A model generated the notes under the pieces. It made no database searches, was not told where the DNA came from, and saw only the letters and a program-made list of their open reading frames with translations. The position numbers and the translations under genes are program-made. DNA of 16,755 nt from an uncultured Collinsella sp. (lineage in GTDB: Bacteria; Actinomycetota; Coriobacteriia; Coriobacteriales; Coriobacteriaceae), in contig CATYIV010000038.1 in the NCBI GenBank assembly GCA_958407465.1, positions 1 through 16,755 of the forward strand, in the 5' to 3' direction. The stretch's first letter is position 1. Each line of letters starts with the position of its first letter. Of the stretch, positions 1 through 5,862 are shown in pieces.

Positions 1-14
1 CGCGCATAAAGAAA

Positions 15-48
15 GCCTCCCATTTCTCATGTCCAAGAAATGGGAGGC
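15..48 (-). terminator. Intrinsic terminator reading leftward
   Basis: A perfect 13-bp stem (15-27 with 36-48) encloses an 8-base loop. On the minus strand it is followed by a T-rich tail (TTTCTTTA, from 14 downward). On the plus strand the following bases (AGTTCATGC) have no T run. The hairpin therefore looks like a terminator for transcripts moving leftward, although the stem could also mark the end of a rightward gene lying before the window. No convincing minus-strand gene lies just to its right, so the transcript it ends is unknown. Confidence 0.7.
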
Positions 49-554
49 AGTTCATGCTACGCATGGCGGGGCTTTTTGTGCTGCGTCGATGCCCTGAGAC
101 GGGCAAAACCAAGGTGTACTGCCCGCTACGGATAGGTGGTGCACTTCCCAGCGTGCATTTTTGGGAGTATTCAGCAAGCTCTTAAAAATGCATAACGTTT
201 TGAATGGCCCGTAGTGGCCCGCAGGCGCCCATCGACAGCCATTGCGGGTGGGCTATCGATGAGTGGAGGGGGTTGTTACTGAGTTTCTGCTTTGCGACGA
301 CCCGCAACACTGCTGTAACCGCGTCGTTTTGTCGTTCGCGATGGGGTCGTTGGGGCCCACGATGCTGAATACTCCGTTTTTTGCACGGCCCAAGGTGGGG
401 TACCCTGAGACGAAGCAAAAAGATTCCTCATTTCTATGCAGATACCGATAGGATTTATGCAAGATTGGGATCGTAAGCCGTGCTCGTGCGCAAAATCGGC
501 GCGAGGACGTCTGGAGGTGGCTCGGCTCCCAGAGCCTTGCGCGTGCAGAACGGT
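49..554. other. Gene-free stretch with possible repeat element
   Basis: About 500 bases without a gene I can support. The open frames here are short (60-80 codons), overlap on both strands, lack convincing ribosome binding sites and resemble no family I know. The stretch does hold structure: an inverted-repeat pair at 153-175 and 364-386; CCCTGAGACG repeated directly at 92-101 and 403-412, each copy followed by CAAAA; a small hairpin CGGGCA/TGCCCG (100-105 with 120-125); and an imperfect 10-bp stem (231-240 with 251-260). I see no tRNA and no known riboswitch. It may be a degenerate mobile element or a structured non-coding RNA. Confidence 0.5.
153..386. repeat. Possible MITE-like element with inverted ends
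   Basis: The left end (153-175) and the reverse complement of the right end (364-386) are each 23 bases and agree at 17 positions. Twelve agree without a break (GGAGTATTCAGC, 164-175 against 364-375), as do the outermost five (GTGCA). The middle differs in an odd way: a run of T on one side, a run of A on the other. A second inverted pair nests in the left end (TGCATTTTT at 154-162, AAAAATGCA at 184-192). No transposase is encoded. The element could be non-autonomous or a folded RNA. No second copy lies in this window, so repeat status is inferred. Confidence 0.4.
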
Positions 555-560
555 TAAAAT
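555..560 (+). promoter_or_regulatory. Weak -10 candidate before the peptidase gene
   Basis: TAAAAT lies 36 bases before the chosen start of the M42 peptidase gene, in an otherwise GC-rich stretch. No good -35 box sits at 16-18 bases; the nearest TTG (537) gives only a 12-base spacer. The call rests on the -10 match and its position. Confidence 0.3.
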
Positions 561-596
561 CGGGACTCGGTCTTAGTTTTGCTTGGAAGGATGCAC

Positions 597-1640
597 ATGG
601 CTTCTGTAATCGATGCTTCTCTAGAGGAGACGCTCTCCTATATCGCGGGACAGCTTAAGACGCTGACTTCTATTGCTTCGCCGACGGGCTATACCCGTGC
701 GGCGACTGATTATCTGATGGAGACCCTGCGCGATATGGGGTTTGGGCCTGAGCGTTCTAATAAGGGTAACGTGCTCGTTGAACTTGGTGGCGAGGGTGAG
801 CCGCTCGTACTGGCGAGCCATGTCGATACCCTGGGCGCCATGGTGCGCTCCATTAAGGACAATGGCCGCCTGCGTCCCACGACGCTTGGTGGGCATCAGT
901 GGTCTACGGCCGATGGCGAGAACTGCACCGTCTACACGCGCGACGGCAATGTGTACACGGGTGTGGTCCTCAATACCGAGCCTTCGGCGCACGTGGCCGA
1001 CGAGCCGGTCAAGACCATCGAGAAGAACATGGAGATCTTGCTCGACGAGAACGTCGACAGCAAGGACGATGTGCTCGAGCTGGGTATTCAGACCGGCGAC
1101 ATCATCGCTATGGATCCTCGCACGACGGTGACGGAGAGCGGCTACATTAAGAGCCGCTTCCTGGATGACAAGCTATCGGCCGCCATTTTGTTGGGCTTGG
1201 CGCGTGCCGTCGCCGCTGGCGAGGTGACGCTTTCGCGTAAGGTTTCGCTGCTCTTTACCGTGTACGAGGAGGTGGGCCACGGCGGCGCCTTCGTGCCGGC
1301 CGACACGCGCGAGATGATCAGCGTTGACATGGGCTGCGTGGGCGACGACCTAGGCTGCACCGAGCACATGGTGTCGATCTGCGCCAAGGATTCGGGCGGT
1401 CCGTACAACTACGACCTGGTGACGGCGCTGTCCAATATCGCGCGCGAGCTTGAGCTCGATTACGCTATCGACGTGTATCCGCATTACGGTTCGGACGTCG
1501 AAGCCACGCTCTCTGCCGGCTACGACATTCGCCATGGTCTGATCGGCCCCGGCGTGTATGCGAGCCACAACTACGAGCGTAGCCACATGGACGGCGTGCG
1601 CAACACCTTCGAGCTCGTCCGCGCCTACGTACAGCGCTAG
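597..1640 (+). CDS. M42 family metallo-aminopeptidase
   Basis: A 347-residue cytosolic peptidase of the M42 glutamyl aminopeptidase/endoglucanase-like family. These enzymes use two metal ions, usually zinc or cobalt, to remove N-terminal residues from peptides, often as dodecamers. The metal and catalytic residues are present in order: His75 and Asp77 (SHVDT), the bridging Asp in FLDDK (190/191), catalytic Glu224 with metal ligand Glu225 (YEEVG), Asp244 (SVDMG) and His324 (SHNYERSH). Length is typical. I chose the ATG at 597 because GGAAGG (585-590) sits 6 bases before it. A TTG at 579 and an ATG at 591 are in frame, but the latter directly abuts the ribosome binding site. The gene stands alone and faces mnmA. 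Family is secure; the preferred substrate is not readable from sequence. Confidence 0.93.
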   Translation: MASVIDASLEETLSYIAGQLKTLTSIASPTGYTRAATDYLMETLRDMGFGPERSNKGNVLVELGGEGEPLVLASHVDTLGAMVRSIKDNGRLRPTTLGGHQWSTADGENCTVYTRDGNVYTGVVLNTEPSAHVADEPVKTIEKNMEILLDENVDSKDDVLELGIQTGDIIAMDPRTTVTESGYIKSRFLDDKLSAAILLGLARAVAAGEVTLSRKVSLLFTVYEEVGHGGAFVPADTREMISVDMGCVGDDLGCTEHMVSICAKDSGGPYNYDLVTALSNIARELELDYAIDVYPHYGSDVEATLSAGYDIRHGLIGPGVYASHNYERSHMDGVRNTFELVRAYVQR

Positions 1641-1648
1641 CGATGCAG

Positions 1649-1684
1649 CGGCCTCGGCTGATACGGCAGTACCGACCGAGGCCG
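1649..1684 (+). terminator. Possible terminator after the peptidase gene
   Basis: A 9-bp GC-rich stem (CGGCCTCGG at 1649-1657 with CCGAGGCCG at 1676-1684) encloses an 18-base loop, starting 9 bases after the stop codon. The tail (TCCTCTCTAAG) is pyrimidine-rich but has no proper U run, so termination may be weak or Rho-assisted. Confidence 0.45.
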
Positions 1685-1695
1685 TCCTCTCTAAG

Positions 1696-1756
1696 TTGCG
1701 GTGAAATAGGGACTGTTTGGCGGTTTTAAACGCTTAAACAGTCCCTATTTCACCGC
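1696..1756. repeat. REP-like palindrome, copy A
   Basis: Two perfect 21-base arms (1698-1718 and 1736-1756) surround a 17-base loop that continues the stem with GCG/CGC after one bulged base. The core begins TTGCGGTGAAATAG. It lies between the convergent peptidase and mnmA genes and is symmetric, so it could act on both transcripts. Neither side has a U run typical of an intrinsic terminator. It shares 18 of 23 arm positions with the palindrome at 12737-12799, which marks it as one copy of a dispersed family. REP or REPIN elements moved by RAYT transposases are the known parallel; no such transposase is here. Confidence 0.75.
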
Positions 1757-1776
1757 GATTTATGAAGGGGATGGGG

Positions 1777-2877
1777 CTACTTAAGTGCGCCGGTCACCGT
1801 GCCGCCGCCGAGGACGATGTCGCCGTGGTAGACTACAACGGCCTGGCCGGGGGCGATGGCTCGCTGCGGCTCGTCAAAAGTCAGCAGCATTTGCCCGTCT
1901 TCGCCGCGCGTAAGGGTCGCTGCTTGGTCTTTCTGGCGGTAACGGTACTTGGCGCCCACGCGAATGCCGCCGGCATCGAGTTCTGCCTCCATGCGGTCGG
2001 CAGGGGCGCTCCAGATCCAGTCGTCGGCCGTGAGTGCTGTGGCCGTTAGGTCCTCGGCCTCGCCCAGATGCACGGTGTTGTTGGCGGCATCGACGCCCGT
2101 CACATACACGGGATGCGCCATCGCGACGCCCAAGCCCTTGCGCTGGCCGATGGTATAGCGCAACGCGCCGTTATGGCGTCCGACCACGCTGCCGTCGCGC
2201 CACACAATGTCGCCCGGTGCAGCGGGATGTCCGCAGCGGCGCTCGATATAGCCCGCGTAGTCGCCGTCTGGAATAAAGCAGATGTCCTCGCTTTCGGCCT
2301 TCTGGGCGTTGGTAAAGCCTTGCTCGGCGGCTATGCGGCGCACGTCGCGCTCTTTGTCTAGGCCTGCCAGCGGAAAGATCGTGTGCGCCAGGCGCTCCTG
2401 CGTAAGCGAATATAAAAAGTAGCTCTGGTCCTTTTTGGGATCTTCGCCGCGATGCAGCTGCCAGGTGCCGTCTACTGTCTGGCTTGTTTTGGCGTAATGA
2501 CCCGTTGCGATGTAGTCGCAGCCCATGTCCAGCGCCGCACCGAGCAACGCGCCAAACTTTATGTGGCGGTTGCAGATGATGCACGGGTTGGGCGTCAGTC
2601 CTTCCTGGTAGGCGTTCACAAAGCGCTCGATAACGTTGCGGTCGAACGTCTGCTGCAGGTCGAGCACATGGTGGGGTATCCCCAGGCGCTCGGCGACGGC
2701 CTTTGCATCGGCGATGTCGCGGTCGACTTTGCTCATGCCCATGGCGGGGTCGGGTGCGGGACAGGTGAGGCGCATGGTGGCGCCGACGCATTCGTAGCCC
2801 TGGCTTTTGAGCAGGTACGCGGTCACGCTGGAATCGACGCCGCCGCTCATGGCGACGAGCACGCGCTTGTTGTGCAT
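1777..2877 (-). CDS. mnmA: tRNA-specific 2-thiouridylase MnmA
   Basis: A 366-residue enzyme that puts sulfur on C2 of the wobble uridine (U34) of tRNAs for Lys, Glu and Gln, using ATP to adenylate the base and persulfide sulfur from a cysteine desulfurase relay. The N-terminal PP-loop SGGVDSS is at residues 11-17. The two catalytic cysteines are present: Cys99 in TPNPCIICN and Cys200 in SEDICFI. GHYAK (126-130) and DQSYFL (150-155) are further family motifs. The frame stays open 55 codons upstream, but the ATG at 2877 is the likely start: GGAGA precedes it by 8 bases, and the protein then begins at the usual VLVAMSGGVDSS strand. It lies downstream of cysK, but a terminator-like hairpin falls between them, so they are probably separate units. 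Length and motifs are normal. Confidence 0.96.
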   Translation of the reverse strand: MHNKRVLVAMSGGVDSSVTAYLLKSQGYECVGATMRLTCPAPDPAMGMSKVDRDIADAKAVAERLGIPHHVLDLQQTFDRNVIERFVNAYQEGLTPNPCIICNRHIKFGALLGAALDMGCDYIATGHYAKTSQTVDGTWQLHRGEDPKKDQSYFLYSLTQERLAHTIFPLAGLDKERDVRRIAAEQGFTNAQKAESEDICFIPDGDYAGYIERRCGHPAAPGDIVWRDGSVVGRHNGALRYTIGQRKGLGVAMAHPVYVTGVDAANNTVHLGEAEDLTATALTADDWIWSAPADRMEAELDAGGIRVGAKYRYRQKDQAATLTRGEDGQMLLTFDEPQRAIAPGQAVVVYHGDIVLGGGTVTGALK

Positions 2878-2905
2878 GGGGAGGTTCTCCTTGGTGGCAT
2901 GTGGC

Positions 2906-2945
2906 CAAAAAAGAAAAGCGGCGCGGGAGGCTGGTTCCGCGCCGC
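2906..2945 (-). terminator. Terminator between cysK and mnmA
   Basis: On the minus strand a 9-bp GC-rich stem (2937-2945 with 2918-2926, extendable by G-U and A-U pairs) is followed at once by CTTTTCTTTTTT (2917-2906). This is a classic strong intrinsic terminator, placed to end the cysK transcript. It finishes only 28 bases before the mnmA start codon, so it may instead act inside the mnmA leader. Confidence 0.85.
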
Positions 2946-2949
2946 AGAC

Positions 2950-2955
2950 ATTGTA
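2950..2955 (-). promoter_or_regulatory. Candidate extended -10 box for mnmA
   Basis: The minus strand reads TTGCTACAAT, an extended -10 (TG, one base, TACAAT). The -35 region is poor, which an extended -10 can offset. A start about 7 bases on would fall near 2943, at the beginning of the hairpin at 2906-2945. That would place the hairpin at the extreme 5' end of the mnmA message. Confidence 0.4.
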
Positions 2956-3059
2956 GCAAGTTCGGGCGTCCTGTGGGACACCCTGTTGGGATGGGCTCAG
3001 ACTGCCGGGAGAGAGAGGAGACCGGCTCGTCCGTGGGCTCAACCTATGGGCGATAGGCC

Positions 3060-3998
3060 CTAGTCCTGGAAGAGCGCCGTGGACAGGTAACGCTCGCCGG
3101 TATCGGCGAGCAGCGCCACGATGGTCTTACCCTCGTTCTCGGGGCGCTTGGCCAGCTGCAGCGCGGCCCACACGGCGGCGCCGGACGAAATGCCCACGAG
3201 CACGCCCTCCTTGTGGCCCACGGCGCGGCCGGTCGCAAAGGCGTCGTCGTTCTCGACGGGGATGATCTCGTCATAGACCTGGGTGTCGAGGACGTCGGGC
3301 ACAAAACCGGCGCCGATACCCTGGATCTTGTGCGGGCCGGCTTGGCCCTTGGAGAGCACCGGGGAAGTGGCGGGCTCGACGGCGACGACCTTGATTTCGG
3401 GGTTCTGCTCCTTAAGGAACTCACCCACGCCGGTCACGGTGCCGCCGGTTCCAACGCCGGCGACGAAGATGTCGACCTCGCCGTCGGTGTCATCCCAGAT
3501 CTCGGGGCCGGTCGTGGCCTTGTGGATGGCGGGGTTGGCGGGGTTCACAAACTGGCCGGCGATGATGCTGTTTGGCGTCTCCTTCTGCAGTTCCTCGGCC
3601 TTGGCGATGGCGCCCTTCATGCCCTTGGAACCGTCGGTGAGCACGAGCTGTGCGCCATATGCCTGCATAAGCTTGCGGCGTTCGACGGACATAGTCTCGG
3701 GCATGGTGATGATCACCTTGTAGCCGCGGGCGGCCGCCACGGAGGCGATACCGACGCCGGTGTTGCCGCTCGTGGGCTCGATGATGGTGTAGTCGCCGCC
3801 GCGCACGAGCTTGCCTGCCTTCTCGGCCTCGTCAATCATGTTCTTGGCGACGCGGTCTTTAACGGAGCCGGCGGGGTTGAAGTATTCCAGTTTGACGAGC
3901 ACGCGGGCCTTGAGGTCCTCATCGGCCTCAAAGTGAGTGAGCTCCAGGAGCGGGGTGTGGCCGATAAGCTGATCGATGGACGTATAAACATTGCTCAT
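3060..3998 (-). CDS. cysK: Cysteine synthase (O-acetylserine sulfhydrylase)
   Basis: A 312-residue PLP enzyme of the cysteine synthase/cystathionine beta-synthase family. It replaces the acetyl group of O-acetylserine with sulfide to give cysteine, in the cytosol. Seen: the PLP lysine Lys47 in NPAGSVKDR, the substrate loop TSGNTG (76-81), the phosphate-binding loop GTGGT (183-187), and SSGAA (271-275), whose serine contacts the PLP ring nitrogen. Length matches CysK rather than the larger CBS. GGAGG lies 6 bases before the ATG. The gene is divergent from an Rrf2 regulator, and a promoter with a dyad over its -35 box can be read in the shared region, so regulation by that protein is plausible. 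CysM-like substrate preference cannot be excluded. Confidence 0.95.
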   Translation of the reverse strand: MSNVYTSIDQLIGHTPLLELTHFEADEDLKARVLVKLEYFNPAGSVKDRVAKNMIDEAEKAGKLVRGGDYTIIEPTSGNTGVGIASVAAARGYKVIITMPETMSVERRKLMQAYGAQLVLTDGSKGMKGAIAKAEELQKETPNSIIAGQFVNPANPAIHKATTGPEIWDDTDGEVDIFVAGVGTGGTVTGVGEFLKEQNPEIKVVAVEPATSPVLSKGQAGPHKIQGIGAGFVPDVLDTQVYDEIIPVENDDAFATGRAVGHKEGVLVGISSGAAVWAALQLAKRPENEGKTIVALLADTGERYLSTALFQD

Positions 3999-4056
3999 GG
4001 TGAACCTCCAAAGTGTTCAAATGACTGGATACCGTGTGGTTTTACGGTGTGTGTAG

Positions 4057-4096
4057 CAGCGAAACCCATAAACCTTATGGGTTGTTCGTTTTGCTG
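4057..4096. promoter_or_regulatory. Long dyad in the cysK leader, possible operator
   Basis: A perfect 9-bp inverted repeat, AACCCATAA (4063-4071) and TTATGGGTT (4075-4083), is separated by three bases. Pairing resumes outside it (CAGCGAA at 4057-4063 with TTC at 85-87 and GCTG at 4093-4096, with bulges). It lies about 15-40 bases inside the predicted cysK transcript. The compact core looks like a binding site for a dimeric regulator such as the divergent Rrf2 protein, but the longer pairing also allows an RNA hairpin in the leader. Confidence 0.5.
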
Positions 4097-4105
4097 TTGG
4101 CAAGC

Positions 4106-4134
4106 ATAGTAGACAGTAAAGCCTAGTAACGCAA
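4106..4134 (-). promoter_or_regulatory. cysK: Predicted cysK promoter
   Basis: On the minus strand TTGCGT (4134-4129) and TACTAT (4111-4106) are 17 bases apart, the optimal spacing. Transcription would begin near 4099, leaving a leader of about 100 bases. An imperfect dyad with ends CCTA and TAGG (4122-4125 and 4135-4138) covers the -35 box and would suit a repressor. Confidence 0.55.
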
Positions 4135-4187
4135 TAGGAAATAGAAGATTATTACGAGTCGATTAACCATCTTGACCGGAACGGGTA

Positions 4188-4215
4188 TTTTCAAAACCAA
4201 TTTTTCGGCTAGAAT
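4188..4215 (+). promoter_or_regulatory. Predicted promoter of the Rrf2 regulator gene
   Basis: TAGAAT (4210-4215) is a good -10 box. A weak -35 (TTTTCA, 4188-4193) is 16 bases upstream. The start would fall near 4222, about 30 bases before the ATG. A better -35-like TTGACC at 4172 is too far away for this -10. A partly symmetric ACCGGAACGGGT (4175-4186) lies just upstream and could bind the regulator. Confidence 0.4.
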
Positions 4216-4251
4216 TTCTACGGACTAAATGACCGAAAGGCAGCACTATAC

Positions 4252-4680
4252 ATGTTGGTTTCTACTAAGGGCAGATATGCCCTGCGCGTTATGGTCGATC
4301 TGGCCGAGCACCAGGCGGCCGGTCGCATCCCGCTCAAAGAGATCGCGGCGCGACAGGGGATTTCCGAGAAATATCTCGAGAACATCTTGGCTACGCTCGT
4401 ACGTGCCAACATGCTCTCGGGCATGCGCGGCAAGGGCGGTGGCTACGTGCTCACGCGCCCGCCCGAGCAGTACACGGTGGGCGAGATCCTGCGCCTGACC
4501 GAGGGTAGTCTGGCGCCGGTCGCCTGCCTGGATGGCGACTGCAAAGGCTGCTCGCGTTCGGATGAGTGCCCCACGCTTGACGTGTGGAAGAACCTGGACA
4601 AGCTCATCAACGACTACCTCGACGGTGTGACGCTCGATCAACTTGTCGCTCCCAACCATGGCTACGACTACGTCATCTAA
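4252..4680 (+). CDS. Rrf2 family regulator with four cysteines
   Basis: A 142-residue DNA-binding protein of the Rrf2 family, which includes IscR, NsrR and CymR. The N-terminal winged helix (about 1-80) begins with the standard STKGRYALRVMVDLA; the recognition region is ISEKYLENILATL (37-49) and the wing is MRGKGGGYVL (58-67). Behind it sit Cys92, Cys97, Cys100 and Cys106, where IscR and NsrR bind an Fe-S cluster through three cysteines. CymR, the cysteine regulator of Bacillus, lacks these cysteines. The position opposite cysK nevertheless suggests control of cysteine or sulfur genes, so this may be a cluster-binding sulfur or iron sensor. GAAAGG lies 11 bases before the ATG. I leave the symbol blank because iscR and cymR are equally arguable. 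Confidence 0.9.
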   Translation: MLVSTKGRYALRVMVDLAEHQAAGRIPLKEIAARQGISEKYLENILATLVRANMLSGMRGKGGGYVLTRPPEQYTVGEILRLTEGSLAPVACLDGDCKGCSRSDECPTLDVWKNLDKLINDYLDGVTLDQLVAPNHGYDYVI

Positions 4681-4692
4681 CCCACACCTGCA

Positions 4693-4717
4693 TTTGGGGA
4701 CGGGGTGGAAATGGTAG
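4693..4717. repeat. Fragment of a REP-like repeat
   Basis: TTTGGGGACGGGG (4693-4705) is followed by TGGAAATGG. The first part recurs with one G fewer at 16729-16740 inside another palindrome. GGTGGAA also matches the core of the palindrome at 12737-12799. It starts 12 bases after the regulator's stop codon. Only one arm is visible, so it is probably a half element or a remnant. Confidence 0.45.
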
Positions 4718-4748
4718 ATTTTCTCGCCCTTTGAGACTTGGCAAATAA

Positions 4749-4786
4749 GAAGGCCGCCCATTTTTGCGATGGGCGGCCTTCGTTTT
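4749..4786 (+). terminator. Strong terminator after the Rrf2 gene
   Basis: A 13-bp stem (4749-4761 with 4769-4781; GAAGGCCGCCCAT on the left) and 7-base loop are followed by GTTTT. On the minus strand the hairpin is followed by TTATTTGCC, a weaker tail, so it may also stop the membrane-protein gene arriving from the right. Confidence 0.88.
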
Positions 4787-4821
4787 GGGCTGTTGAGACG
4801 GACACGGCCGGAATGGCCGTT

Positions 4822-5187
4822 TTAGTCCTCGGCGATGCTGTCGAGGATGCTGCGCGTGATGGACACCAGGATGCTGCCCATAAAGGCCGATCCAAAGCTG
4901 GCGATGGAGATGCCGACGCCCAGCAGGTTGACCGACAGGTAACTCGCGAGCTCAAGCATAAAGCTGTTGACGACAAGCTGGAAAATGCCCAGCGTAATGA
5001 TCGTGAGCGGCAGCGAGATGACCGTGAGGAACGGTTTGACGAACGAATCGACAATGTTCAGGAACAGTCCCACAAAGGCAAAGCAGACCCAGGTCTCGGC
5101 AAAGCCGAAGGGTTGGATACCGGGGACGAGGAACGTGGCGATCGCGATGGCGATCGAGGTGAAGAGCCAGTTAAGCATAAAGCGCAT
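4822..5187 (-). CDS. Small membrane protein, phage holin 4 / YvlD family
   Basis: A 121-residue, very hydrophobic protein with about four membrane segments (roughly residues 5-22, 31-48, 54-76 and 86-112). The motif NIVDSFVKPFLTVISLPLTI (44-63) is typical of the family named phage holin superfamily IV, which includes Bacillus YvlD. Despite the name, most members are chromosomal proteins of unknown role, some tied to envelope stress, and nothing here suggests a phage. AAAGGA lies 8 bases before the ATG. The acidic end (SIAED) follows the last helix. It is a single gene, convergent with the Rrf2 regulator. Family is fairly secure; function is unknown. Confidence 0.85.
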   Translation of the reverse strand: MRFMLNWLFTSIAIAIATFLVPGIQPFGFAETWVCFAFVGLFLNIVDSFVKPFLTVISLPLTIITLGIFQLVVNSFMLELASYLSVNLLGVGISIASFGSAFMGSILVSITRSILDSIAED

Positions 5188-5375
5188 GGCGTGAATCCTT
5201 TCTTGCGCCGGGATTGCTGGCGTCGCGTGAAGCGGCTTGCGGCGGCGACCTGGATGGTTGCGCGGGCGCGCCGCGGTGTTTGGGCGCCCATTGTCTCAAA
5301 TATTCGTGGAGCTTACGTGCGCATACGGTTTCTAAACGGCGTTCGTCCTGAAAAACGCGCCGCTGGCAGAGAGTC

Positions 5376-5406
5376 TTGTCGCTTTAGTTTGGTGGTGTGC
5401 TACACT
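5376..5406 (+). promoter_or_regulatory. Predicted promoter of the TrpR-like regulator gene
   Basis: TGCTACACT (5398-5406) is an extended -10 box. TTGTCG (5376-5381) is a plausible -35 at a long 19-base spacing. The start would be near 5412, giving a leader of about 100 bases. Confidence 0.5.
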
Positions 5407-5411
5407 GCTAC

Positions 5412-5464
5412 GGGCAAAAGCCACAGGCGTTGCCCTATTGCATAGAACGGGCGAACGATGCCCG
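5412..5464 (+). promoter_or_regulatory. Two hairpins in the leader of the TrpR-like gene
   Basis: The first hairpin pairs GGGCAA (5412-5417) with TTGCCC (5430-5435), then GCC with GGC around an ACA loop (5420-5428). The second pairs CGGGC (5448-5452) with GCCCG (5460-5464). They begin at the predicted transcription start and end 47 bases before the start codon. I do not recognise a known riboswitch class. They may stabilise the message or form a regulatory leader. Confidence 0.4.
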
Positions 5465-5511
5465 ATGTCAGTATCAACTTCGATGCCTTTTGGCGGGTTT
5501 GGCGGTGATCG

Positions 5512-5811
5512 ATGAATATCGAGAACATGTTTGACAAGCCTGATGTCAAGCAGCTGGTCCACGCATTTAGCCTTTTGGATGACGAGAAGGATATCCAAGC
5601 GTTTTTGACCGATATCTGTACGCCGCGCGAGATTTGCGACCTTTCTCAGCGTTTGCAGGTTGCGCGCTATTTGGACGAGGGCGAGCCTTATGTTGAGGTT
5701 CAGGCCCGTACCGGCGCTTCGTCCACCACGGTGAGCCGCGTTTCAAAGGCGCTGAACGGCGAGTACGGTGGCTACCGCAAGATCCTCATTAAGTTGGAGG
5801 ATGGCGAGTAG
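5512..5811 (+). CDS. TrpR-like regulator, YerC/YecD family
   Basis: A 99-residue all-helical protein of the YerC/YecD group within the TrpR superfamily. Seen: the N-terminal helical part (1-36), the conserved TPREICDLSQRLQVARYL (37-54), then a helix-turn-helix AR TGASSTTVSRVSKAL (65-81) ending in LNGEYGGYR (81-89), as in the family. Such proteins bind DNA as dimers; the ligand and targets of this family are largely unknown, and there is no reason to think it senses tryptophan. The start has only a weak ribosome binding site (GGCGGTGA, 3 bases before the ATG), but the protein length and start match the family. It has its own promoter and terminator, so it appears independent of addBA. Confidence 0.9.
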   Translation: MNIENMFDKPDVKQLVHAFSLLDDEKDIQAFLTDICTPREICDLSQRLQVARYLDEGEPYVEVQARTGASSTTVSRVSKALNGEYGGYRKILIKLEDGE

Positions 5812-5837
5812 GCCAGCGACAACATTGAATTACGAAG

Positions 5838-5862
5838 AACCGTCCCTCCGGGGGCGGTTTTT
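5838..5862 (+). terminator. Terminator after the TrpR-like gene
   Basis: A 9-bp stem with one G-U pair (5838-5846 with 5851-5859) and a TCCG tetraloop runs into TTTTTA. It begins 26 bases after the stop codon and separates this gene from addB. Confidence 0.85.

Larger units (their letters stand above)
5188..5511. other. Intergenic region between divergent genes
   Basis: A 324-base stretch between the membrane-protein gene (-) and the TrpR-like gene (+). Its right half holds a predicted plus-strand promoter and two leader hairpins, listed separately. In the left half I see the ribosome binding site of the membrane protein (5196-5201) but no clear minus-strand promoter. No open frame here is convincing. 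Confidence 0.6.

Noticed and set aside
182..462. Short open frames of 62-78 codons on both strands near the left end
   Set aside because: They overlap each other, cross the inverted-repeat ends, and have no good ribosome binding site or known domain. They may be chance frames in a repeat.
1696..1756. Palindrome read as a CRISPR repeat or an att site
   Set aside because: It occurs singly, with no spacer array, no cas genes and no integrase. A second diverged copy after addA fits a dispersed REP-like family better.
2878..3042. A 55-residue N-terminal extension of MnmA
   Set aside because: The extension would cross the terminator hairpin and the predicted promoter, and is low in complexity. 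The ATG at 2877 has a good ribosome binding site and gives the normal family length.
4822..5187. Prophage remnant suggested by the name phage holin family
   Set aside because: The protein family is widespread on chromosomes outside phages, and no lysin, capsid, integrase or attachment site is nearby.
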